This document shows, piece by piece, positions 1 through 11,600 of a stretch of 64,000 nucleotides of DNA. Under the pieces are notes generated by a model. That model had not been told where the DNA came from, searched no databases, and saw nothing but the letters and a program-made list of their open reading frames with translations. Numbering within the stretch: the stretch's first letter is position 1; every line of letters starts with the position of its first letter. The translations under genes were made by a program, and so were the position numbers. The DNA is from Anseranas semipalmata. Lineage: Eukaryota > Chordata > Aves > Anseriformes > Anseranatidae. The stretch spans positions 124,291-188,290 of the forward strand of contig VXAA01006091.1 in assembly GCA_013399115.1 (NCBI GenBank). The letters run 5' to 3'.

Positions 1-46
1 TTGTTGTTGTTGTTTTTTTTTTGTTTTTGTTTTTGTTTTTGTTTTT
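1..46. repeat. (TTG)n / (TTTTTG)n microsatellite at window edge
   Basis: The window opens in TTG trinucleotides that pass through a 10-T run into TTTTTG hexanucleotide units. The tract may extend left of the window. No gene is associated with it. Confidence 0.85.
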
Positions 47-3000
47 AGCCTAATTTTTGCCTCATTTACATCACTAACTTTAAAAGATCTCCTCTCAAGT
101 TAGCTGTATAAAGTGAAAGAGGACTCTGATCTGAATGTCAGAAAATATGGGCCTTTGCTCTCATTTACATGACCATTTATATCTGTTCCTGAGACCCCTT
201 TATGGTGCTGGGCCTGCTGCAAATCTGTGTGTGCTGCAGCATATAAGCATGATAGAAACAGTGAAATGGGGCTCATTGCCTTGCCAGCCACCCATGCTCC
301 TTCTGCTTCCTTCCACCTTCACGGAACGGTGCTGGTCCTCTGCAGCCTGGTACAATTTCCATGTCTGTATACTCAGTAACTTCCTCTTTTTTTAATGTAG
401 TAGCTTCAGCTACTTCTTTTTTTCCTCTTTTTTTAATAAGAGAAAGAAGATCTACCATATCAAAGCTAGTCATAATGATACTCTGAACTGAGTAACGTTG
501 CTTAAGTGAAGTCGTCACAGAAGGAAAGAATGGTCCATGCTATTATAACAAGGCAGTATTACTGGAAATCAGGTAAAACAAACAAACAAAAAAAGTCCTC
601 ATTGCAAACAAATCTCTAACCTACTTTTCAACATTCCTCCAAAGAAGAATGAGTTTTATTTCCACCAGCGGCTGAGGTTTAAAATAAGATCTTTCCTATT
701 ATGCTGCTCATGACCTCCTTAGATCTTGTCTCAGTCATGTGCGTGGAATGAAATGGAGTATTACAGTGTTTGCTCCCAAGGGACGCTTGAGTCTTAGTTA
801 CCTTTTGAATTAACTAAACTGTTTGGAAAGATTAAGCCATTCCCATGCTATTGTGTTTCATCTGGTCATTTTATTGCTTCAGTTAGAATTTTATAGTTTA
901 CCAACTTTGATCAATATTGTTAGGTCTCTCGCTGGATCAGAACAGTCATGAAGACAGTTCACCTAATCAAATTCCTCTCTGCTTTCTCACCTCAGTATGG
1001 TCAGTGGTCACATCATGAGCAGCACACATGTGGCTCCCAGTGTAGTCTCTCTACCTTGCTGTTAAATGCAGTGTTTTCCTAGGACTCAGGATGTTTATAA
1101 CATAAGGGTTGCTGAAGCTGTTTCAAACAAATCCTTGCAATATTTTCATCTCTTTCTCTAGAATAAATGTGGTGGAACCCTTCATCATGCACTATATTGT
1201 TTCTGCATTTGAATATTGGCCCCATGCTCTGGTTCTCAGTTAAGATTCTTCTTTGAGTCAAGAATAGGTAGGGAAGAGATATAGGCTAGGCTGGGTTTGT
1301 AAGGGCATTTCAAGGCCTTTTAGAAGCAGTGCCAAAGCCTGCCTATCTCATTTGTTCCTATAGCATTCTGAGTTTTTCTGTGTTGAAGCACAGTCTGCTT
1401 TCACTGCTCCCATCACTCCAGAGAAGTAGTGTCACCAACAGAGCAAACGCTTCCTGCTCCTTGCCTGCATCCTCTTTCTGGCTCCATCTTGGGTCTTGCA
1501 CATTTCTCTACACAGGGAATAAGACTTATCCAAGGATTTTGTATAGGATGCAGGACAGCTTTTGTAGAATCTGCTTTTGTAGAAATCATGTGCACCTTTT
1601 TTTCTAGCTTAAACATCCACTTTTGAAACCAGGGTTCAATAGCAGGACCCCGGAGTGACAGAAAATCAGCCTTAGTACATGCTTTTTTGTATCCCTTTGG
1701 GCTGACAATATCAAGCTGTGAGAGAAAACCTAAGAGCAGGGCAGGTGTGTATTTTCCAGTTGAAATAACTGATATCGGGGAGGGGGGGGGAAGCACAGGA
1801 CAAACTTGGCACCTTAGGAACATTTTCCTACTCTAGTAAGGAGTTAAACTCTAGTGGGCAATTAAAGCATCTGATCATTCAGCAATTACCTTCATTTGAT
1901 AGGTAAATCATTAACAGTTCTTAGGTAGGCTGTTGTGTGAGACCCATGGCAACTGGATGGTACATTTAACTGTGGCTGTGCCCCTCACACAGTTATGTCT
2001 ACATTGCAATCTAAAGAGATCCAAGATATCTTTAAATCAGCTAGCCTGAGTCTGGGAAATGGTCTAGTTGTGGTTAGAGAGGGTAATTTAGTCTGCCAAG
2101 AAACAGGGAAAGAATCACAATAAGGTTTAGGAGGTGCAGGTTTGTGCTATGCAGGTGAAAAACAATGGTGTTTCAGTCATGTAGAAATGAAGTCAGAGAG
2201 TGTTGAATCAGGCTTTTTTATTTTTAACCATGGGAAGCAGACACTGAAATGTGTATGGGAAATGCAACAGAATGTGCTATAGCTCAGGAATCTGCAGAAA
2301 ACCTGCTTTCACAGTTTGGATAGACTGTTAAGGTAGGAGAATTAATAGCATTAGCAGCCTCTGAGGAGATACACAGCTTTCAGATTTCCTAAGTGGGTGG
2401 GTGTTAAAGCAAGGTGGATGATGGCAGAATGATTTTCAGCTTTAAAGAGAGCACCCAAAGCTCCAGTGAACAGCTCGAACAGATCACTAGCAAGCTGAAC
2501 AGCAGTGCTAGGGCTGGGAGTGGGGAATGGAGAACGGAAAGGAGGGAGAAGAGAGGGATGGAAGAAATAGCCTGCAGATTACCATCAGTGCCTGGCTGAT
2601 TTTACTGAAATTCAGAAGGATGACTCTGTTGATTCAGCTTCACCTGCTGCTCAGAACCTTCTCCCCTGCCCTCCCTCAGTTCTGATCTCAGCTCTATGCT
2701 TAAGAGTGTCAAGCACAAGGGAGAAAAGCTACTGAATATTTTTGGGCACAGACTGTTTCTTTGTGAAAAGTACAAGACATTTTGAGACGGAAACATGTCT
2801 CCTGGAAACACCTTTTCCCTTCCCTTTCCAAACCACATTTATCTTTTTTATTTTTTTTTCCTCATTTATAATCTGAACTCAGGTCAATCTAATTTTAACT
2901 GTAGAACTTACCCTGCTTTATCTTCTTCCCTGGCTGCTATTTGGTAAACTATTTCCTTTACAAACACAATTCACAGTGCTGCAGTAATTATGGTCTTTTC

Positions 3001-3519
3001 ATCCTCACTACTGAAACTGTGCAGTGAGATATCCATTTTGTAGAAGTGCTACACGGGTATGATAATACGAACAAGAAGAGTACCTCACGTTTATTTGCAG
3101 TCCTCCCTCTACAGAAACATCAGACACTGGTGAATGAACATTTAAGGTACCAGAGTAAAGAAGAAGGCCCCTTTCCACGGCCCCCTTCTCCCACTGAGGG
3201 GGACCCCAGCCCCTGGGTCCCTGGGCCTGTGCTCCCAGCCTGACCCAGGCACTGCCATTGCCAGCAGCCTATATCCCAGTCCCCTGCTCCTCCAGCAGAG
3301 AATGGGCAGGGGTGGGACACCTAGTAAATGCAGACAGATTTGGTTGGGGATATCTTTAAAAATTTTTGTTTTTTTTGCCTAGCTTGGCAACCGCATACAT
3401 GATGAATCTGTGCTAGCACACGTTCCTCTCGTTGCCACCCCCTCTTTGTCTGTTAAATGTACTTGTCAAATCCTGCCTTAAATCAGACTGCAGCAGGGAG
3501 TCCTGCAAAGAGACTCTCT
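47..3519. other. Unique AT-rich sequence, no gene recognised
   Basis: I see no recognisable exon, RNA gene or known repeat here. Open frames of 60 to 136 codons occur on both strands (the longest at 1413-1823, minus), but they overlap each other antisense and their predicted products have no motif I recognise. Small low-complexity items are an A-rich AAAC run near 575-595 and a G-rich run at 1777-1790. The stretch at 3170-3320 is richer in G and C, with CCC and GGG runs, but shows no CpG clustering. Intronic or intergenic origin cannot be told apart. Confidence 0.6.
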
Positions 3520-3579
3520 CTTCTTCTTCTTCTTCTNNNNNNNNNNNNNNNNNNNNNNNNNNNNNNNNNNNNTTTTTTT
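3519..3579. repeat. (TTC)n microsatellite interrupted by an assembly gap
   Basis: TTC units run up to position 3536, followed by 36 N (3537-3572) and then a short T run. The gap lies exactly in the microsatellite, so the tract is probably a longer TTC array that did not assemble. The number of N may be a placeholder rather than the true length. Confidence 0.85.
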
Positions 3580-3825
3580 GTGTCCAGAACCCCCAGGACT
3601 ATGGGACTTCAGTCCTGGTTAGGACTTGATTCAGTATGACTGTAAAAGCATAAAAGCAGGTGTTCTGGCTCTCAGCCTGTTACTGCTGACTTTTGCTAGG
3701 CCCTCTTGACAGTTATGGCATGAAAGTAGGAAAGTGTCATTTTTCATGTATTCTTCCCTGATTGTACTACCTCATCTATATTTTAATCAGCTTTAAAATG
3801 CCTTTTTTTCCCCTTAGAAGGCTGC

Positions 3826-3853
3826 TCTGGAATATCACTAGTGATATTCCAGA
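3826..3853. repeat. 28-bp perfect palindrome with no spacer
   Basis: The 14-base arm TCTGGAATATCACT (3826-3839) is followed immediately by its exact reverse complement (3840-3853). The flanking bases, C at 3825 and T at 3854, do not pair, so the symmetry ends there. The composition is mixed, so this is not a simple AT repeat. It could extrude as a small cruciform, be a footprint of a fold-back insertion, or be an assembly artefact. No transposon ends are visible around it. Confidence 0.95.
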
Positions 3854-4300
3854 TATACCACAGAGGCTGGTGGCCCTGGAGATGTTGCAAAAAACTGTGC
3901 TCATGCCATGGGGCTCCATCCTTTCTGCTGCTAGGAGCATGGTAGCAACAGGCTGCCTGACAGACCTGACAAATATGTGAGACAAGTGTGAAATCTCAGT
4001 GACTGCAGGCACTATGTGTGTGCCAGGTCACAGTTCAGCAAGAAAATGAGTCCAGGTCAAGTGCCTCCACTTGGGTGGTGCTCCTCACCCTACCTTGTTC
4101 CAATCAAGAACAGCTGAAGACCAAGGTGGCTGCTGCATTCCCATGGGCCTGGAGCTGGGTGAAAATGGCCTGTGCCTGTGCTGGGGAGGCTCTTTGCATG
4201 GCTTGGTGCCCGTCAGGGACCCCCAGGCACCCCAAAGGAACCACGGGGCATGGGGAGCATGTGGGACTGTGAAGCAGCAGGATGGCCCCAGGGCAGACGC

Positions 4301-4344
4301 CCCATGCCATCGTGGTGGTCACCCCATGCCATTGTGGTGATCAC
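4301..4344. repeat. Two tandem 22-bp units
   Basis: The unit beginning CCCATGCCATCGTGGTGG (4301-4322) is followed by a second copy (4323-4344) that matches at 20 of 22 positions. A third start, CCCATGACC, follows at 4345 and then diverges. It is a minimal minisatellite in the GC-richer patch. The 22-bp period is not a multiple of three, so it is not a coding repeat. Confidence 0.8.
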
Positions 4345-5509
4345 CCCATGACCCGTGGGGCTGTCTCCCTGTGCCATGCTCCATGCGACTCAGGGTGGCT
4401 GCAGCACTCCATGCTGCTTTCACACCACCTGGGACAGGTGATTACAGAGAGGTCTTTCCTATCCTGGACTACATTGGCTATAAACAGCTCTTGCTGAGGA
4501 GAGAGGAAGGGGCCACCATGACGCCAAGAGGACAGAACCTGTATGGAGAGCTCCGGCAGGGCTGGCGGCAGCAGCCTCCCTGCCGGCTTGTGCCTCTCAA
4601 AGCCTCCTCTGTCTCAGCTGGCTCCCTCTGAGCAGTTGCTAGGTAAAAGCAGGTGTGTCAGCTGAAGTAGTGGAAATTTCTATTCATCTTATAAATAGTT
4701 GAACAGCCCGACTTGGTGAAATGTGAACCGAGCAAACATCCCATCTTATCCTTGGAGGGCAGATCGGGATTCAGTCTATAGTGCTGTCATGTCAACTGTG
4801 TCAGCACTGCTGTTCATGATGCCAAGGCCCTATAAGTTATTCATGAGAACACAGCAAACAAAGGTTTAGCTTAACCGAGGGATGAACATTCCTCTACCTG
4901 CAGCTTTCTCCACAGCTAGATGCAAAAAGCTCAGAGGTCACTTAATCTGTGACAGAAATAGATTGCACTGTCTTTGGGGTCAGTATGCTTTGCAAGTATA
5001 GTAATATGACTGCAGGCAGCCCTGAGGGCTTCTGGCACGGAGTCCTTGGTAGTAAGAGAAAATGTCATTAAAATCCTAATGCAGCTTGGCTGGTTTACTT
5101 GAAATTTGCTAGGGAAAAATATAAATTTCCCTTATAATCATGTTTATACAGTATGCTATTAGAAAGCTTTTTCCTTTTGCTAATCTCCAATGCTTCTTGA
5201 CGGAGTATATTGACCCTTGTTCTCCAGTGTCTTAAGACAGATCCCCATCAGAGGTTAATACTCCCTGTGAGACTGTGGGAGCTTTTCAGGGCTTTCTGTG
5301 TGACTGAGGAATTTCTGCACTTAAAAAGAAGAGACTTCACAGCCTGAATTTGAAGCTATACATCAGCTTGGTAATATATTAAATGGAGTTTATTGTAGTA
5401 TTTCAATCAGAGTCAATTTTAAAGAAAGAAGGTATCGCTGTGCTATTGCCTGGATACAGAGGTGTATGAGCAAGGTTTCATATACCTCAAAGAATCAAGT
5501 CATCAACAT

Positions 5510-5680
5510 CATCTAGCGGTTAAAGCAGAGGGCTGTGAGTGAAGACATGTAGATCTCAATTCTGCCATGAGCCATTTAGCTGGACTGACAAGCCAATCCT
5601 CCCTGCATCTTAGATTAGATTGTCATTCAGATGCTGAGAATAGCAAGCACAGCAAAGAGTGTTGCGCTCATGAGATGAAA
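5510..5680 (+). mobile_element. Degraded tRNA-derived SINE, MIR/CORE-SINE-like
   Basis: The segment begins CTAGCGGTTAAAGCAGAGGG, which resembles the A-box region of tRNA-derived SINEs. It continues through AATTCTGCCATGAGCC, then TTTAGCTGG, and ends near TGTTGCGCTCATGAGATGAAA. This matches the order of blocks in MIR-type elements as I know them: tRNA-like head, TCTGCCAC-like block, TTAGCTG block, and a GTTGTGAGGATTAAA-like 3' part. Identity is low, as expected of an ancient amniote SINE. It could also be another CORE-SINE family such as those known in birds and reptiles. No intact Pol III promoter is claimed. Confidence 0.5.
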
Positions 5681-8600
5681 GGGAGCCTGCAAGTGCAAGT
5701 TTTTGCTTCCTTTTGTTCCCTTGTTAATCAGGCAGTAGGATTTTGCCAGACGTGACTGGTCTGAGCTCACAACTCTACATGGAGGCAGGGACACCGCAAT
5801 GGACCTGGGTAACAGTTACTGCCAGTTATTGCAGTGACAGTGACTGAGAGAGATTCACTGAAACTGAACCAGCATTACACTGGTGTGCAAAACCGAACAC
5901 ATCCTTTCAGCTGACTAGCACGCTGGTGAATGGCAAGGCCCTGTTCTCATTTACCCTTGCTCTGTGTAGCTGCTTCCAGAAAGGGGTGACTTGTGACAAG
6001 CCAAAGAAGGGTGCTGTGATGAGGAGCCAAAGGAGCTGTGCAAATGAAAACAAAGCCACTTAATACTGGATTATGTCTCTAGTGTAGTGTTTCTTTTTTG
6101 TTAGACCCACATCCACAGAGAAAGCAAAATTCAGCCTTGTCATATTAGCTGTTACTTTTAACCAATATTTCCCTGTAATCTGATCAAATAGAGGCAAACC
6201 AAAATCAATAAATATTAAGATAGATGAGAATGCTCAACACAGAGCTGGTGCTTTGCCCTTTAGCATGTGATGTAGTCTGTAAGCTAGCCTCCCTACCTTT
6301 CTGGGAGACAGGTAAATAAGCAGAGCAGTCATATTTAACAGATGTAGGAACATGAAAGCCTATAGCTACAGCATGAAGGGGGAGGATAAACAATTTATAA
6401 GTACTTGTAAGTGATGATGGCACAGCTCTGAGTTGCAGTTCTAATTTACGGCTCTCCGCCTGTCTCCCCCGCAAGCTCCAGCCAGCAGATTGCAGGGCCA
6501 TCATTTTTTTGAGCTCTGTGCAGTTTCAGACACATGCCGAAGGCTACGCTGTATGAACTGCACTTGTACTTTTGAGAGTGTACATGAATAGCCTCACTGA
6601 AGTCAGTGGGATGTTTTGCATAAATACCCACTCTGTGTATGGTTTACATAGCATAGTGCTTACGAGGTGAGCCACTTAGCCACAAAATGTAGCAAATGCA
6701 TAAAAATACAACTACTTTTTATATAGAGCTACTGCAGTCCATTGGCCTTGAAAGTCCTTGTTTTTAACATACTAAATACCTAGCTCCCAAGAGCAGTCAC
6801 TACTGTTGTGGAGTACAATCTGATACAGAATGGCAAACAAGGGTTTACTTGATGCACAGTATTGTGAATGAATTCATGATTTTAATGCTGCTTTCTCTAC
6901 TGGTCTAACCAAGCACAGCGTTCTTCATTGTGCAAATAAATGACTGATGTGAACTTTCCGTATGCATGTTAATATGGCAGTGCTTAAAGTGTTATGTGAG
7001 CTCATTTAGTTAGATGCAAGAATCTATTTCCTGACAGGATTCCTCATCACCTGAATGGAAGGATAAAGATTTTTTGAGGATCTGTGTGCAGATCAAAGGT
7101 GCTGTTTGAACTGTACATAAGTATTGGTGAAGCCTGGGAAATGAATTGTTACGGGAGATGTATTTAACAGTGAAGGAATATATATCTTATAACAGGAGAA
7201 AGGAAATTGTAGTTTCCTTAGAACTTCAAAGAGAGGAAACTTTATAATGAAAAACTAATATACATCTTCACATAACTCTTCAGATTTTGTGTCTCCTGCC
7301 ATTGTGTAACCTTGCATCAAAGGATACTTGGGTTATTACTTGAGGGAAGCCATTGGCAAGGACGGCAGCACAAGTTATGGAGGGAGAAAAAGAGAGCTAT
7401 CAAAAGGATCTATGATTAAATAAAAATAATAAAGGATAGAATAAATTTTGTTTCCCTATATTAAACTTTTATAGATCAAGAACAACCTTACAAAACTGTT
7501 TAGACATGTCATGTGACATAGTTACCATAAAAAATCATAAATATTCATATATTACTAAAGTGATAGTTTCCATTATTTTATTGTGCTTACTCATTGTATG
7601 AGATTTGCTTCCCACCAATATTCATGAAAGTTCTTAGACATAGCTACTTTCAAGCAAATGTTGAGAGATACTTTCAATTGTCAATTTTAAATTAAGAAGA
7701 TACTTGATCTAATTCCTAAAATTCTTAAAATTTCCTCAGAAATACATATATCTGCTCAGCAGGTGCTGTGGTGATGATTGTAGTGAGATCGTTCTCTAGA
7801 GAAGAGAACAGGTTACTCAAGGATGTGGCTTTAATGTGTCCATTAGAACTATGATTAGAGGTTAAGTTTTGAATATTCAACACCCACAACAAACCACTGT
7901 ATGCCACAAATTATTCAAAAAATCTAAATAAAATAATTTTGAATACTGAATGAAGACTGCAATGTGCCCATGGGTCGTATAAGTACATAAAAAAGGGGTA
8001 ATATTCATTTAAAGTATCATTTACCAGGGATTAGTAAACTTTAATCATCTGCCAAGTTTAATCATCTACCATCTTTTATTTTGCATTCTACTCCACTTCT
8101 TTCACTGGTTATATTTTTGTTATTCAAAGTCATGAACAGCAACTTAAGGTACAGATAGGTACTCAGAAATCACATAGCTGATATGTTCCTAAAATTATTT
8201 TATGGTTGCTTGAAATTTTCTTAATGAAAACCAAAGTCATGCAGAAGCTATATAACACAACACAGTCTGTATCCTGCTGTTCAGTTAAACTTGAACAAAT
8301 GCATAACGCTTATAAAGAGCTGTGTGAGAGAATCCTTCGCTTTCTACAGATGTTACTTGGAACGTAAAAATACAGATTTCTCTTATATCTTTGGAGTTAT
8401 GTTGGTGTGCAGCAGCAGCACTATTCAAACCTGGTTTTGCATGGATTTTTTTGTTAAAAATGAGCTCATATATAGTATCTGTGATAACAAATGAGGTATA
8501 AGGTCTCGTTTTAACTTTTTCCTCAGTGAGGTTGGCATTAAGTTTCTCAGCTTTCACTAACTTTCTGGGAATTTAATAAATTTAGGATATTTTCCCATTC

Positions 8601-11600
8601 ACCAAAGATGGTAAAAAATCAGCAGTAGGTTCAGAAGTTATAAAAGATTGAAATCATATAATCTTTTTTTTTTTTTTTTTTTTTTTTCTGGCAATGAGAC
8701 AACAACAGCCACCAAACAAAATATTCTTTGGAGGTATTCCCTTGCTAGGTTTCTTCGTAATATCTGCAACAGCATCATATCTCATAAAACTTCAGTGACC
8801 ACTCCTAAAAAACAACTGAGACATTCTTAAGCATGCTTTGTGAAAATGTAACTGAAATGCAATGCCATTTTCAAGAAAGCTGGAAATATTCTTGATGCTA
8901 TTTACTTCAGAGAGAATAGAAGGAAGCTAGGCCAGACCACCAGAGAAGACTGCTATGCTGAAGATACTGACAGTATGACAGATTCAGCTTTGACTGAACA
9001 GTAGTATACTGCTTATGTGTTGTGTTATGCCTTTTGCATATTTCCTTTATCAGCACTACATGGGAAATTTTAATTTAAAGAGACTAATGTTAACACTGTT
9101 GTCGTTACCAAACCAGGCAGGGAAGTACAGGCCTGACATTTTGAGTAATTCATTATTCACCACTGGGAATGTAATGTGGTGCCCACCAAGCCCTTCCTGA
9201 GTGCAAAGAATGTTTTGGCCGCACTCGAGTTGACCGAGCTCCTAAAAACTTCTTAAAAAATGATGTGATGGATTACTGATAATGTGTATTTGCCAGTTGG
9301 CTATTTGTCTGGAAAGAGAACTCTTTGGTTCATGAGAAAAGATTTTACTATCTGAAGTCTTTTTTCCTCTCCCCTTCTCTTTGCATGGTATTATGCCAAT
9401 TTGGCCCAAGGTCATGGAACAGGAGAAGAAAAGGGACTCCATTTGCAGTGTGCAGCAAACTGTGTATCTGTGAGAAGAGGGTGTTTTAACAGCCTAGCTG
9501 GCACTCAGTGGCATGCAGTTAGTTCCCTACCTGCAAATGTCTATTTTAAAATGTCCCAACTATAACACTGCATAGCTTTAGAGCACATCAGATGCCAGGC
9601 AGTTTGATTTTACCTTTTTTGACTCCACAGGAATCTGCAAGAAGCATCTGTTCAGTACACTGTTCTCTTGAGCTTTTTGGTGTACAGCCCCCACCTGCTC
9701 ACAGGAGATGCTGTGATGTTTCCTCAACACCATTTTATGTTTCTTTCTGGACCAAGAGAAATTCCCCTTCTGAGGATCTTAGCTGAGACAGAGCTCCACT
9801 GAGATTTATGGTTTAGCATGAACACAGAAAGGACAGAAAAAAGGGGATATCATGCTCTGCTGCACTGTTGTTTTCAGACTAGCCAGATCACTTCTAGAAA
9901 CTGGGACAAGTCAGGCCAGACACTAATACAGCTCAGAGCTGTATCACATCCTTATGGAGCTACTAGATCTGCTGCTGAGCAGCTGTAAGGGGAGCCAGAT
10001 CAAAGGCAATGAACATTTGCATGCTGCAGAGAGGATGGAAAGCCATGCTCCACTGAGAGGCAGCTGTTCATGCTAAAGAGGATTCCAGTTTTGGGGAAAC
10101 TATTTCCTTTGAATTGCTTAGGTCCTGATGTTGTTGTTCCAAAGCTTTAGAGGATGTCTAGCACGGCTTTAAATGTGAAAGCCCTTCTCTGGGGTGCTCT
10201 GAAGGAGAAAGAAGTGAAGTACTCAATTCTTTTGACTGAGAAATTTTTCATTGCTCACTGATGACAGCAAAAGATTATGGAAATAGCTGCTTACTCTGGC
10301 ATCAAACAGGAACTTTATTGATGTAAAAAGAATAGAGCTTTCCCCAATTTTAATTTTTCTCTGATAGCATGGAAATTACATGGCTGCAGGTTATGCATTG
10401 AAAACATTTAACATATACTGTAAAATAAGAATCCAGGCCTACAGTAATTACTTATGTTTGAAGAAAGTTATAACTCAGCATGAGGCATATCAAAAGATGA
10501 CCAAAGTTGTCACTAAGTGAACTGAATATGTCGCTTTTGTCAAGTATATGTTCAAATAGCTGGCCATATGTGGCAATCTATTTCTCAAGATGTCCTTGGG
10601 AAATAGTTCAGATATACCATGAGCTGTATTCTTATTGGTGGTCAAATCTGGAGTGCAACTCTGTATTCAGCATTCAGACTAAAAGCCATCCTCTTACCAT
10701 TGTATCTTTTACAGCATGGGGCAGGGTAGATATTGTCTAGAGAGTGGAAAAACTACAGTTTGGGAATAACACTGAAGATGGTAAATACACAGAGAGTTTT
10801 GGCACTTGATGAAAATAGAATTACCCTGGTTAGTTTTATTTTATCTTCTATACTGAGTCATAAGGAATAAAAAAATAGTGCAACAAGGCCAGCTCCTGCT
10901 GTAATTATTTAACAGTCTGTCATCTCAGGCGTTATGCTTTTTTCCATTGTATCAGGTCTTCCTTTTAAGCAGTTACACCCTGAATATTCTGATAGCTGGT
11001 GAACTCTGTGACTGGTTTATCTTTCTGGCAAGGATTCAAAGCATAAGAAATTATCAGTGCTTCTGGTAACCTAATAAAATTAATGCTGATGCTTGATATC
11101 TTTATTGTTTTTGCCTTACTACTTCACAAATCATTTTACAGAAGGGTGCAAACAACAAACAATAGTGTATACATTTACTAAAATATCCTGATATGTAGTG
11201 TAGATACTGAATTTTACAGATAAAATAAGTCGAGCTGTGGCTGCATATTTACCCACCATTTGTTAAGGTAGAGTAAAACCAACAGGTAAAGACCTATTAA
11301 CCACATGATAAAAGCGAATTACTCCTATTAACAGTAATTCACACTTTTTGTCCTTGCTAGAATTGACACAATTTCATAAAAACCTTTTGGTCTTTGAAGT
11401 GCAAGAACACGTACTAGGAAAAATCACTCAATAATATGTAGATGACTAGAAATGCATTTTCTTCATTCCTGCTGCATGCAATTCTGCATTTGATGTGAGG
11501 AAGCGTTATCTCTAATGTTGCTGCTAACAAAACAATGCTGTAAGAGAAACAAATAATAATAATAATAAAAGAATATGTCCCAGACTTAGATTTCCTTCCT

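Larger units (their letters stand above)
3573..5509. other. Unique stretch including a GC-richer patch, no gene recognised
   Basis: Apart from the palindrome, the main feature is a GC-richer patch at about 4070-4640 with several overlapping open frames (4018-4272, 4071-4340, 4371-4631 on +; 4104-4322 on -). Openness in several frames at once points to low stop density from base composition rather than to a gene. CpG is sparse, so this is not a CpG-island promoter. The rest of the stretch is AT-rich with nothing I can name. Confidence 0.55.

Noticed and set aside
4371..4631. 86-codon frame in the GC-richer patch as a coding exon
   Set aside because: Three other frames overlap in the same patch. 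There is no CpG island, no product similarity I recognise, and no matching splice-site pair.
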